64,000 nt of DNA from an uncultured Muribaculaceae bacterium (GTDB lineage Bacteria > Bacteroidota > Bacteroidia > Bacteroidales > Muribaculaceae): contig CAJUDL010000002.1 of NCBI GenBank assembly GCA_910585285.1, forward strand, positions 62,001-126,000. Reading direction: 5' to 3'. Positions 25,998 to 35,561 of this stretch are shown piece after piece; within the stretch, counting starts at the first letter, position 1, and every line of letters begins with the position of its first letter. The position numbers were made by a program, and so were the translations under genes. Below the pieces are notes generated by a model, which made no database searches, was not told the origin of the DNA, and saw only the letters and a program-made list of their open reading frames with translations.

Positions 25998-27121
25998 TGA
26001 AACCCAACAACCCTTTCCTGATTACGGGATACTATAGCCCCGAGTTTTTCTGCGACCGCAAAGAGGAGACCGCGACTATCCTCGACGCGCTTCATAATGA
26101 GCGAAACGTGACACTGATTGCGCCACGCCGCATGGGCAAGACTGGCTTGATACGTCATGCGTTCTATCATCTGAACGAGCAGAATAAGGATATTGTCACA
26201 TGCTATATGGACATATATTCCACACAATCTTTAGGAGACTTTGTGCGTCTTTTAGCAAATACGGTTTTGGGAAAATTAGATACACTCCCTCAAAAAGCAT
26301 TAAACCGCATCTCTCGTTTTATACGCAGCTGCCGACCGGTATTCACCTTCGATGAATTGACCGGCGTCCCAAAGGTAACGATTGATGTAGCGCCATCAGA
26401 AGAAAGAAACACACTGAAAGAGATATTCGAATACCTTGGCTCATCTGAGAAACGATGCTACATTGCAATTGACGAGTTTCAACAAATTACAGAATATCCT
26501 GAAAAAGGGATAGAAGCGTTATTGCGTTCGTATATACAGTTTGTACCAAATGTGCATTTTATCTTTGCCGGAAGCAAACAGCATGTGATGCGTGAAATGT
26601 TCACATCATCCAAAAGACCGTTCTATCAGAGCACACAGCTGCTTACCTTGGGAACAATTAACATTGATGAATATGCCTCTTTTGCAATAGAACATTTCGC
26701 AAAACACTCTTTAAATCTCCCTAAAAAGGTTTTCGATAAGATTTACGAGAAATTTAACGGGCATACATGGTATATACAAAATATTTTAAATCGTCTGTAT
26801 GGATATAATAGAAACGTAGATTTGGAACTGGTGAGATATACCATGGAACAAATTATTTCGGAAGCAAGTTATTCTTATGCAGATTTAATGAAAGCATATT
26901 CACCCGGACAGGTGCGCCTTCTGAAAGCCATTGCAAATGAGGGTTGCGTAAAAGAAATATTGGCAGGTGATTTCATAAGCAAATACAACCTTCGCGCTAC
27001 AAGTAGCGTAAAAGCCTCACTCAAAAAACTACTTGACAACGAACTCATCTACCAGACTTCCGAAGGTTACATAATATATGACCGCTTCATGAACGAATGG
27101 ATTAACAGCCAAGTATTTTAA
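25997..27121 (+). CDS. AAA/STAND-like ATPase (archaeal-type ATPase family)
   Basis: A 374-residue protein with N-terminal PFLITGYYSPEFFCDRKEE, Walker A in APRRMGKTGL (about residues 43-52), Walker B in CYIAIDEF (about 154-161), a sensor-like FIFAGSK, and a C-terminal winged-helix region (about 300-374). Such ATPases are widespread and often multicopy in Bacteroidetes; their role is not established, and links to DNA-associated or defence functions are only suggested. Codon use is more AT-rich than in neighbours. A perfect 27-bp palindrome abuts the start codon. The S24 repressor gene lies 123 bases upstream on the same strand. Confidence 0.82.
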   Translation: MKPNNPFLITGYYSPEFFCDRKEETATILDALHNERNVTLIAPRRMGKTGLIRHAFYHLNEQNKDIVTCYMDIYSTQSLGDFVRLLANTVLGKLDTLPQKALNRISRFIRSCRPVFTFDELTGVPKVTIDVAPSEERNTLKEIFEYLGSSEKRCYIAIDEFQQITEYPEKGIEALLRSYIQFVPNVHFIFAGSKQHVMREMFTSSKRPFYQSTQLLTLGTINIDEYASFAIEHFAKHSLNLPKKVFDKIYEKFNGHTWYIQNILNRLYGYNRNVDLELVRYTMEQIISEASYSYADLMKAYSPGQVRLLKAIANEGCVKEILAGDFISKYNLRATSSVKASLKKLLDNELIYQTSEGYIIYDRFMNEWINSQVF

Positions 27122-27160
27122 CCCTCGTTCAAAAGGATGAATTGGTTTGAAACGTTTTAA

Positions 27161-27175
27161 GTGTAAATTTTACAC
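27161..27175. repeat. Short palindrome upstream of the GH27 gene
   Basis: GTGTAAA and TTTACAC pair around one T. A TACATTTG -7-like element follows at 27207-27214. This may be a regulator site for the alpha-galactosidase gene; evidence is limited to symmetry and position. Confidence 0.4.
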
Positions 27176-27240
27176 TATTGACGCAAGGTAATCAGAAATT
27201 TTTGATTACATTTGCATGTCAAAACGTTAACCTTTTACTC

Positions 27241-30081
27241 ATGAATAGATTTTTCACTTTATGTGCGGCTGCGACATGCTGTTTCGCAGCTTCTGCCCAG
27301 ATCAGTTTTGAGAAAGAGTTTCAGGGATGGGCTCCAACCCCTCCCATGGGTTGGAACTCGTGGGACTGCTACGGACCCACGGTTGTTGAATCCGAAGTCA
27401 AGGCAAATGCCGACTACATGGCTGAACATCTCAAGGATTTCGGTTGGCAATATGTAGTGGTTGATATCCGCTGGTTTGTGGAAAATGATAAAGCCGGCGG
27501 TTACAACCAGACGAATCCCATCTATGTATATGATGAATGGGGGCGCTACACTCCTGCCCTCAATCGGTTCCCATCAGCAGCCAATGGCGCCGGATTCAAG
27601 CCTCTCGCAGATTACGTGCACGACAAGGGACTGAAATTCGGCATCCATATAATGCGAGGCATTCCAAAGGCGGCTGTCAATAAAAAATTGCCGGTAAAAG
27701 GGACAGACGGCATCACCGCCGACATGATCGCCAACAATGATTCCGCCTGCACATGGCTCCGCGACAACATGAAGGTTGACTGGCGCAAACCCGGTGCACA
27801 ACAATATTACAATTCCATTTTCGATCTGTATGCCCAATGGGGTGTGGATTTTATCAAGATAGATGACCTGTCGCGTCCGTATCATACCGCCGAAATCGAG
27901 ATGATACGCAAGGCGATTGATCAGTGTGGACGTCCGATCGTATTAAGCATCTCTCCGGGAGAAACACCCATTGAGAAGATAGAGCACGTCAGGAACCATG
28001 CGAACATGTGGCGAACGGTCGATGATTTCTGGGATAACTGGAGCCAGCTCAATTATCAGTTTCAGATATGCGCAAAGTGGGCGCCACATATAGCTCCAGG
28101 CACATGGCCCGATGCAGATATGCTTCCATTGGGAAAAATCAGCATACGCGGAGAAAGAGGAGCCGAGCGCTTCACCAATTTCACCACCGATGAGCAGAAA
28201 ACGATGATGAATCTCTGGACAATCTTCAAATCCCCACTTATGTTTGGTGGAGATCTGCCTCAGAACGATGATGCTACAAATGCCTTGCTTACCAACCGTG
28301 ACGTGCTCTACATGCATAGCCATTCGGCTGGAAACCGTCAGGTCGTAAATCTTAACAACCATATCACCTGGAGCGCAGTGGATCCACGCAATGGCGATAG
28401 GTTCGTTGCCCTATTCAATACAGGTGGCAATGAATTCATAGCTACAAAAGACGCACTCTGGCGCAGCGGAACAATCTCCTACCTTACTACCGGATATAAA
28501 ACAGATGTCAATGTAGCGATTCCGAAAGGCAGCCGCCAACTCGCCTTGATCGCCACGGATGGCGGCGATGGCTTCGATTCAGACCATGCCGACTGGATAA
28601 ATCCCGTCGTCACGCTCTCCAACGGCACTAAAATAGATCTCACTGAAAAGAAAATCCTTCGAAACACTGCCGGCTGGGGCGAAACACACGTAAATACCAA
28701 CATTGAGGGCAACCCGCTCAAAATAGATGGCGTAACCTACGACAAAGGTTTTGCCACTCACGCCAATTCCGTGCTGATCTTCGACCTGCCGGAGGATGCG
28801 GTGTCATTCTCTGCAATCGCCGGAATCGACAATACAGGAACAGACCAGGGAAGTAAATCTTCTGTTGAATTCTTTGTATTCAACTACGATCCGACATATC
28901 GCGATGAATGGACCGATCAATGGACGGGCGGAAATGTCGAAGTTAAGATAGACCCGACAAAGCAGACCGCCTGCAGCGGCTATATATGTCGCGATGCAGA
29001 GAATCCCGTTGTGGATCTCTCTGCCGACATTACCGGAGCCAAGAAACTTTGGTTGGTAGTCACCAACGGTGGCGACAACCTTTCTTACGACCATGCCAAC
29101 TGGGCAGATCCGGTGCTTGTACGTCAAAATGGAGAAGAAGTGTCTCTGACAACACTCAACTGGGATGCAAATCCTATTAACGGATGGAACGCTCCAAAGA
29201 AAAATTGCAACAACGATGGCAACCGCATGAGTCTCGCCGGAGTTAATTATGACAAAGGATTCGGGGTAAACGCCCCCTCCATACTTACATTCACTCTCCC
29301 TGAAAACCATGATTTCACAGGATTCAAAGCCAAGGTCGGTCTTGATGACGATGTAAACAACGCTCCCTTCGGAGCAACCGTAGAATTCCGCGTATTCACC
29401 GACGATCCTACTCCCAATTTCGATGCTAATGTCAAGATGGATCTCGCGCGTCTCGGTTTCGCAGAGGGTGTCAAGGCGAACGTAAAAGAGCTTTGGAGCG
29501 GAGAGAATATTGGCGACTTCGCAAACTCGGAATTCGCGCCGATGCTTCGCGAACATGCAAGCGGACTCTATCGCGTATCACCTATCGGAAGAGAGGCTTC
29601 GGCATCCGTATCTATCGCCAAGACAGACATTCCTGATAATTCGGAAGAATTTAATCTGGAAGTATTTGTTACTAATGCAGATTCTGAAGAAAGTTATGTG
29701 CAGCTCGTATGCAACGATGAGATTATAGCGGCTCTTCCCCTCGATGAAACGGGCAAAGCATCATTCCGTATAAAAAATACCGGCAAAGATCGCGTCTTCA
29801 AGGCTTATTACAGCGGTACCCTCACTATTGCTCCCGCCGCATCCTCTCCTCTCGAAGTAAAAGGCACGGGAATTGAGGATATTAAATACGATCTCTCAAA
29901 AATAACCCTTTTGCCAGGCAAAGGTTGCATCGAGATCAAAAGCGATAAGGAAGCCTATCTTCCAATTTATTCTCCTGACGGGACTGTGGTAAAGATGGTG
30001 CATCTCACACCAGGCTCACTTTTAGTGAATCTCTCAGCAGGATTATACATTGCAGCTGGAAATAAATTCATCATAAGATGA
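27241..30081 (+). CDS. Secreted alpha-galactosidase (GH27) with two NPCBM-like domains and T9SS tail
   Basis: A 946-residue protein from the ATG at 27241 with a signal peptide. The GH27 barrel spans about 25-400: PPMGWNSWDCYG, FIKIDDL with the presumed nucleophile Asp208, and WPDADMLPLG with the presumed acid/base Asp293. A beta-sandwich follows, then two NPCBM-like carbohydrate-binding modules (about 435-580 and 600-740), both opening with DNLSYDHANW-type sequence and holding YDKGF motifs. The C-terminus (IYSPDGTVVKMVHL ... SAGLYIAAG) is T9SS-like. It should release terminal alpha-galactose from glycans outside the cell. An exceptionally long terminator follows. Confidence 0.9.
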   Translation: MNRFFTLCAAATCCFAASAQISFEKEFQGWAPTPPMGWNSWDCYGPTVVESEVKANADYMAEHLKDFGWQYVVVDIRWFVENDKAGGYNQTNPIYVYDEWGRYTPALNRFPSAANGAGFKPLADYVHDKGLKFGIHIMRGIPKAAVNKKLPVKGTDGITADMIANNDSACTWLRDNMKVDWRKPGAQQYYNSIFDLYAQWGVDFIKIDDLSRPYHTAEIEMIRKAIDQCGRPIVLSISPGETPIEKIEHVRNHANMWRTVDDFWDNWSQLNYQFQICAKWAPHIAPGTWPDADMLPLGKISIRGERGAERFTNFTTDEQKTMMNLWTIFKSPLMFGGDLPQNDDATNALLTNRDVLYMHSHSAGNRQVVNLNNHITWSAVDPRNGDRFVALFNTGGNEFIATKDALWRSGTISYLTTGYKTDVNVAIPKGSRQLALIATDGGDGFDSDHADWINPVVTLSNGTKIDLTEKKILRNTAGWGETHVNTNIEGNPLKIDGVTYDKGFATHANSVLIFDLPEDAVSFSAIAGIDNTGTDQGSKSSVEFFVFNYDPTYRDEWTDQWTGGNVEVKIDPTKQTACSGYICRDAENPVVDLSADITGAKKLWLVVTNGGDNLSYDHANWADPVLVRQNGEEVSLTTLNWDANPINGWNAPKKNCNNDGNRMSLAGVNYDKGFGVNAPSILTFTLPENHDFTGFKAKVGLDDDVNNAPFGATVEFRVFTDDPTPNFDANVKMDLARLGFAEGVKANVKELWSGENIGDFANSEFAPMLREHASGLYRVSPIGREASASVSIAKTDIPDNSEEFNLEVFVTNADSEESYVQLVCNDEIIAALPLDETGKASFRIKNTGKDRVFKAYYSGTLTIAPAASSPLEVKGTGIEDIKYDLSKITLLPGKGCIEIKSDKEAYLPIYSPDGTVVKMVHLTPGSLLVNLSAGLYIAAGNKFIIR

Positions 30082-30082
30082 T

Positions 30083-30143
30083 AAATCGATAGAATAAAAA
30101 ATCCGATGGAGCAATTCCATCGGATTTTTTATTCTATCGATTT
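30083..30143. terminator. Bidirectional terminator, 28-bp perfect stem
   Basis: Arms 30083-30110 and 30116-30143 are exact reverse complements around loop GCAAT, with A6/T6 runs inside the arms. It separates the convergent alpha-galactosidase and TonB-receptor genes and can end both transcripts. Confidence 0.88.
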
Positions 30144-30150
30144 ACAGTTG

Positions 30151-32013
30151 TCAGAACTTAATCTCGACACCGCCCATCATTGTGAATCCGGGCATCGGGC
30201 AACCATACATAATCTCATAATGCTTGTTGAGTAGGTTATCGAGCTTCAGGAAAGGTCTTACATCCACTTTCGAATGGAAGGTATATCCGGCACGCAGATT
30301 GAGCAAGGAATAGCTCTGAGTGCTACCATCGGGTGCACCGGTATAGAGACTCCAGATAGTGTTCGATTCTAAAGTCAGCTCAAGATTACCGGGTGAATAG
30401 CTCACCTCCGCATTCAGCTTGTTTTTCGGAGCACCGAGAAGCTGACTGTTGGTGGTGTGCAGATAACTGTAGTTGGCACTTGCACTCCACTCATTCGAAA
30501 TCTGATATGTCGCATCAATCTCGAATCCTTTGTTGATAAATGTGCCAGTGTTCACATTCTTTGGACGCCCATCGATACGCGTTGTCTGAATCATGTTCTT
30601 GCCGTCGATGAAATATAGCGACAAGCCGATGTTGAAACGATTATCAAAGAGCCATTGACGGAATTCAACATCATAATTCCACATATATTCCGGTTTCAGG
30701 AATGCATTTGCCGGCGGATATAGATAAAGCTCACGAAGGTTCGGAGCGCGAAATCCTTTGCTGAAGGAGAATTTCAAAGATCCTCCCTTGTATGGTTTAA
30801 GAATGAATCCCGCCTGTGGCACCCATTCATTTCCATATTGTGAGCCATGTTGCAGACGCACGCCTGCATTCAGCGAGAGGAGATCATCCCAGAATCCTTG
30901 CTGCATCATTATGTATCCTGCAATTTCATTTTCACATCCCTTGAATTCGGAGGAACGGCGACCGATATCCTCCTTGCCTGTATTCCATACATGACCACCC
31001 CAATGCATGAAATCGATACCAGCCGAGAGATCATTCCCTTTCCATAAGTTAAGGGTCTGATAGAAAGTGAAGCCCATGTTGTAGTCGGTGGAATTGAATA
31101 TATAATCGGTAGGTGTGGCTCCGGGAGCATAACCATCATCTACCCAGTTGCGTCCCCAGTTGATAAACGCCTGCACACCACCGGAAGCGATCCCATAGTT
31201 GTCTTTGGCATAGATGGATGCCGTGCCTCGATTAACTTTCGTCCACATGCTCACAAGAGGATCCTGCACAGTGCCGGGATTATTGGCTTTAGTCTGGTTC
31301 ATCTCTACAGTAGTTCCGACTTCCCATTCTTTCACAGGGTTATACTGGAGCTGCATGAATTCGTTGGCATTCCAGAATTCACTGTTCTGACGATAACCGT
31401 TGGAACGGTCAAGAGCCCCGGCAACAGTCACCCCGAATTTACCCTTGCGGTAACCAGTGGTGAGACCAAATTTCTGAGTTGTGAATGAGCCAAATTCAGC
31501 GCGGGCACGTCCCGTAAAACCATCCTCCATATGGCGCCGCGTGATAATATTCACTGAGCCACCCATCGCGTTTGAGCCATAAATCAGAGAAGACGGACCT
31601 TTTACGATTTCCACACGTTCTACACCGTTAGTAACATAAGTATCCGGCATGGCATGACCGAACACACCTGCCCATTGCGGCTGTCCGTCAATAAGGAAAA
31701 GAACCTTGTTCCCCTGTCCGACACCGCGAATATTTACCGTGCCGGCTGAGCCGCCGGATGCTCCGTAACCAGCAAATCCTCGCTCGGTCACAAACAGACC
31801 TGGAACTTTATTGACAAGAACCGGCAGCAGCGAGGTCTCAGCTGATTTCTCGATAACTGCTTCTGTCACCACATTGGTGTTCAACGGAAGGAGGGTGACG
31901 TTTGTTTTGGCGGGAGCCGAAGCCACAACCGTAGGCAGAGTGACGGTGTCTGCTGCTATTTCCGGCGCAGCTATAGTGGAAACCGACGCCAGAAGGATTA
32001 AAGATGTCAACAT
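30151..32013 (-). CDS. TonB-dependent outer membrane receptor
   Basis: A 620-residue protein with a short signal peptide, a TonB-box-like segment (DTVTLPTVVAS), a plug domain at about 50-170 (VPGLFVTERGFAG, VNIRGVGQGNKVLFLIDGQP, VEIVKGPSSLIYGSNAMGGSVNIIT) and a 22-strand barrel ending in aromatic GVEIKF. It lacks the carboxypeptidase-like N-terminal domain of SusC proteins and resembles siderophore, haem or cobalamin receptors (CirA/BtuB class). The ligand cannot be assigned. The promoter region (32100-32160) has a TAAATTTG box flanked by inverted AATGATTATA sites, possibly metal control. Confidence 0.9.
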   Translation of the reverse strand: MLTSLILLASVSTIAAPEIAADTVTLPTVVASAPAKTNVTLLPLNTNVVTEAVIEKSAETSLLPVLVNKVPGLFVTERGFAGYGASGGSAGTVNIRGVGQGNKVLFLIDGQPQWAGVFGHAMPDTYVTNGVERVEIVKGPSSLIYGSNAMGGSVNIITRRHMEDGFTGRARAEFGSFTTQKFGLTTGYRKGKFGVTVAGALDRSNGYRQNSEFWNANEFMQLQYNPVKEWEVGTTVEMNQTKANNPGTVQDPLVSMWTKVNRGTASIYAKDNYGIASGGVQAFINWGRNWVDDGYAPGATPTDYIFNSTDYNMGFTFYQTLNLWKGNDLSAGIDFMHWGGHVWNTGKEDIGRRSSEFKGCENEIAGYIMMQQGFWDDLLSLNAGVRLQHGSQYGNEWVPQAGFILKPYKGGSLKFSFSKGFRAPNLRELYLYPPANAFLKPEYMWNYDVEFRQWLFDNRFNIGLSLYFIDGKNMIQTTRIDGRPKNVNTGTFINKGFEIDATYQISNEWSASANYSYLHTTNSQLLGAPKNKLNAEVSYSPGNLELTLESNTIWSLYTGAPDGSTQSYSLLNLRAGYTFHSKVDVRPFLKLDNLLNKHYEIMYGCPMPGFTMMGGVEIKF

Positions 32014-32409
32014 ATGGATAATTTTGGGTTACAGAGCATTCGGATGCCCTAAATTGTTGTTTGACAACTGATCATATATATCAGTACAATCAGTCGTTTA
32101 TTTGCAATGATTATAAATAACATCGCAAATTTAGTGAAATTCTTTAATTATAATCATTATGAATAAGAAAAAGTTCACACTTTCTCCATATTTGTTAAAA
32201 TTATCCGTAAAATTGTTAAATGAAATCGCTTTCATCGCTTATTTCAAAGGAATAATGAATTTTTTATTTTTACAATGTTAAAAATGATGAATTTTTTATA
32301 AAATTTAATATTTTATACTATTTTTGCACGATAAAAAAATAACAATTAGCTTAGTTTTTCAGCGAAAAAGTTTTTCCAAGAACGCATAATACATATTTTA
32401 TACAGGCTG
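32014..32409. other. Divergent intergenic region between two outer-membrane receptor genes
   Basis: 396 very AT-rich bases without a gene. On the minus strand a TAAATTTG -7 box lies at 32126-32133, bracketed by inverted decamers AATGATTATA (32106-32115) and TATAATCATT (32149-32158). On the plus strand TATTTTTG at 32319-32326 is a -7 candidate for the SusC gene. No clear -33 elements. I see no cobalamin riboswitch signature. Confidence 0.55.
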
Positions 32410-35400
32410 ATGAAACCTTATAGACATTTTAAATATCTGTTTGCTTTTGTTGCAATGTCAGGTTTGCCTTTGACTGGCAATTATGCATTTGCAACCGAGG
32501 GAGGGTCGGGTCAGAATTACCCCTCTCAATCGAATAATGCTGTAAATCAATTAGTTACAACGGGGTATGTTGTTGACAGCAACAATGAGCCTTTGATTGG
32601 CGTTACCGTGCGCCAAGGAAAAAAGGGACCAGCAACAATCACAGATGTTGAGGGACGCTATTCAATCACTCTCTCAAAAAATGAATCTAAATCCTTAACA
32701 TTCACCTACGTGGGAATGAAACCATTGACCGTTCAGGTCAATGGCAGATCCACCATAAATGTTACGCTCGAACCGAGTTCCGTAGCTCTTGACGACGTGG
32801 TGGTCGTGGGAGGTTACGGCACGGCTCAGAAACGTGAAGATCTGGTAGGAAGTATGTATCAGGTCAATGCAGACGAACTTGCCAACCTTCCCCAGCAGCG
32901 TATTGATGCCATGCTTGATGGTCTTGTTCCAGGTCTAACTGTAGGTCCCAATTCCGACTCGCCAGATAGTCCCCGCATGCGATATAATACGCGAATCAGG
33001 GGTGAATCGTCACTAAGCGCATCCAATGAGCCACTGTGGGTCGTTGATGATGTCCCGATCTACACCGGCGGTCACACAAGCATAATTCCGGGCATGAATG
33101 TCTCGGTCAGCCCTCTGTCATTCCTCAACCCTGACGACATCCAGTCTATTACTGTTTTAAAGGATGCGAGCGCAACTGCCATATATGGAGCCGACGGCTC
33201 TAACGGTGTAATCCTCGTAACCACCAAGCGAGGTCGTGAAGGAAAGGTTCAGACAAGCCTGAACCTACAATACGGTATCGCGACAATCGACAAGAGCACA
33301 AAATTCAAAGTGCTAAACGCTACCCAATATATGGAACTCGCCAAAGAATCATATATAAACGGCGGCAACGACATGCGCTATTTCCCCTATACCGACAATG
33401 AAATTAACAGCTATTCCACGACAGATACCGACTGGAGCGACGTGTTCTATGACACAGGCAATACGTTCCAGGTAAACCTGGCACTCCGAGGAGGCAGCAA
33501 CAAGACTAAATTCTACGCTTCCGGCTCATATTACGAAAACACGGGCACCGTGAAAGGCAACAAGCAGCAACGGTTCAGCGTGCGCACCAATAATGACTTC
33601 ACGTTCCTGAACAGATTCACGGCTACCATTGGTCTCCAGGCTTCCTATAACAACAACGACATGTTCAATCCCGGTCATGATTATTATCAGGAACTGCCTA
33701 TCTTCTCGCCGTATAATGCCGACGGCTCTATGCGCCTTTACAACAAAGTCATTTCGGGAAGCGAACCCGACGGCTCGCCCAAATGGGTTACCAACCGATA
33801 CCTCAACAGCGTTGCAGAGCGCGAAGAGAACATTGACAACCAGAAGGCATGGTATCTCACAGGAAACTTTCAGTTGAGATGGGAGATAATCAAGGGTCTT
33901 TATTACAACGGACAGTTCGGTATCGATTACCAGTCGAGACGCGCCGAGGAATATAATGCGCGCACCAACTGGTCGGGCATGAGCACATCGGAGGGTCCCT
34001 ACGGATATTCCACACGCTCTACATTTGAGGCTGTGAACTGGACCACGGTGCATCGTCTCAACTTCTCACGCACATTCAACGACATGCACAAGGTCGAAGC
34101 CCTCTTCGCTTTCGAGGCTGGCTCTCGTGATTACACCACTGTGGGCGCATCGGGCAAAGGCTTCATCAACGACAACGTGCAGGATGTGACATATGCCAAT
34201 GAACGCTTAGGCTCCAACTCAAGCAGCCGCATGAGGAAGGTGTCTTTAATCGGTCAGTTGAGCTATGCGTTCGACCGCCGCTACTATATAATCGGCAATA
34301 TCCGCCGTGACGGCAATTCCGACTTTGGCAGCGACGTGCGCTGGGCTCAGTTTGGCTCAGTGGGCGTCTCATGGAATATCAACAACGAGAAATGGTTTCC
34401 ATGGCAATGGATGGATGTGTTTAAACTCACCGCATCATATGGTGTGGACGGCAACTCACGTCTCGGATCCCAGCAGGCATTAGGTCTATATTCCTACGGC
34501 AGCTCTTATTCCTACGGAGGCGAAATAGGCGGCATACAGTCGGGAGTTGCCAACAGCAAACTGAGCTGGGAGACGACCCATAAGATCAACCTGAAACTGC
34601 GTATGCGCTTCCTTACCCGTTTTGATTTCGAAGTGCAGTGGTATCATCACCAGACCAAGAATCTGCTCACCAACCTTGACACCTCCCGCACCACAGGTGA
34701 CACCCGCGTGTATCGTAATGTTGGCGAAATACTGAACCAGGGCTTTGAAGTGACAATCACCTCCGACAATATTCTGGCAGGGGATGATGGTTTCAGCTGG
34801 ACAACATCCCTCAACCTGTCGCACAATGACAACAAGCTTCTAAAACTCTACAACGGGATACAGAAGAATATGGGCACAGGATCCACCACATGGAAAGAGG
34901 GTTATGACACCAACACCTGGTTTCTTGTAAGATGGGCAGGCGTTGACCCGCGCACCGGTGCCCCGATGTGGTACGACAAAAACGGTAACATAACCCACAC
35001 GTTCAGTTCGGCTGACCGCGTCACCTATGGCACTCCGTCGCCCGAAGTAACCGGTGGTATGACCAACACGTTCACCTACAAAGGGTTCTCATTGCGTGTC
35101 ATGCTTAATTACACTTTTGGAGGCTATGCCATGTCATCGTTCGGCAGCAGATCGAACTATGACGGCTACAATATCGACAGTCAGAACCAGTCGGTAAACC
35201 AGCTTGACCGCTGGCAAAACCCCGGTGACCTCGCAATCAATCCCAAACCGATTTGGAAGATATCTTCACAATCCGGCATGAACTCAACCCGCTTCCTCTA
35301 TCGCAAGGATTGCATACGTCTGCATAATGTCTCACTTACTTATCAGCTGCCCCAGAAATTCGTCAGGCGCATAGGTATGAGCAATGCCTCTGTTACCTTC

Positions 35401-35523
35401 ATTGGCGACAATCTCTATACCTGGACTCCCGATCAGAACAGCAAACGCAATTCCTACAAAACCTGTATGAGCGGTTTCCCGATAGAGAGGAAGTTCTCGC
35501 TGGCACTGATGATGACATTCTGA
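32410..35523 (+). CDS. SusC/RagA family TonB-linked outer membrane transporter
   Basis: A 1037-residue protein with a signal peptide, a carboxypeptidase D regulatory-like domain (about 50-125; GYVVDSNNEPLIGVTVRQG, DVEGRYSITLS), TonB box region VVVVGGYGTAQKRED, plug (ITVLKDASATAIYGADGSNGVILVTTK) and a large barrel ending in LALMMTF. It forms the channel of a pedal-bin importer with the SusD partner encoded next. The substrate class is unknown; the downstream M16 protease points to peptides rather than glycans. It is the first gene of an apparent operon reaching a terminator at 41889. Confidence 0.93.
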   Translation: MKPYRHFKYLFAFVAMSGLPLTGNYAFATEGGSGQNYPSQSNNAVNQLVTTGYVVDSNNEPLIGVTVRQGKKGPATITDVEGRYSITLSKNESKSLTFTYVGMKPLTVQVNGRSTINVTLEPSSVALDDVVVVGGYGTAQKREDLVGSMYQVNADELANLPQQRIDAMLDGLVPGLTVGPNSDSPDSPRMRYNTRIRGESSLSASNEPLWVVDDVPIYTGGHTSIIPGMNVSVSPLSFLNPDDIQSITVLKDASATAIYGADGSNGVILVTTKRGREGKVQTSLNLQYGIATIDKSTKFKVLNATQYMELAKESYINGGNDMRYFPYTDNEINSYSTTDTDWSDVFYDTGNTFQVNLALRGGSNKTKFYASGSYYENTGTVKGNKQQRFSVRTNNDFTFLNRFTATIGLQASYNNNDMFNPGHDYYQELPIFSPYNADGSMRLYNKVISGSEPDGSPKWVTNRYLNSVAEREENIDNQKAWYLTGNFQLRWEIIKGLYYNGQFGIDYQSRRAEEYNARTNWSGMSTSEGPYGYSTRSTFEAVNWTTVHRLNFSRTFNDMHKVEALFAFEAGSRDYTTVGASGKGFINDNVQDVTYANERLGSNSSSRMRKVSLIGQLSYAFDRRYYIIGNIRRDGNSDFGSDVRWAQFGSVGVSWNINNEKWFPWQWMDVFKLTASYGVDGNSRLGSQQALGLYSYGSSYSYGGEIGGIQSGVANSKLSWETTHKINLKLRMRFLTRFDFEVQWYHHQTKNLLTNLDTSRTTGDTRVYRNVGEILNQGFEVTITSDNILAGDDGFSWTTSLNLSHNDNKLLKLYNGIQKNMGTGSTTWKEGYDTNTWFLVRWAGVDPRTGAPMWYDKNGNITHTFSSADRVTYGTPSPEVTGGMTNTFTYKGFSLRVMLNYTFGGYAMSSFGSRSNYDGYNIDSQNQSVNQLDRWQNPGDLAINPKPIWKISSQSGMNSTRFLYRKDCIRLHNVSLTYQLPQKFVRRIGMSNASVTFIGDNLYTWTPDQNSKRNSYKTCMSGFPIERKFSLALMMTF

Positions 35524-35561
35524 CACTCCACGCCATTTATTAAATTCCAGACATGACTCAC

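Noticed and set aside
25199..27121. Prophage remnant suggested by a CI-like repressor
   Set aside because: No integrase, structural, lysis or attachment-site sequence is seen around it.
32014..32125. Cobalamin riboswitch ahead of the TonB receptor
   Set aside because: I find no conserved B12-box sequence; only small hairpins are visible.
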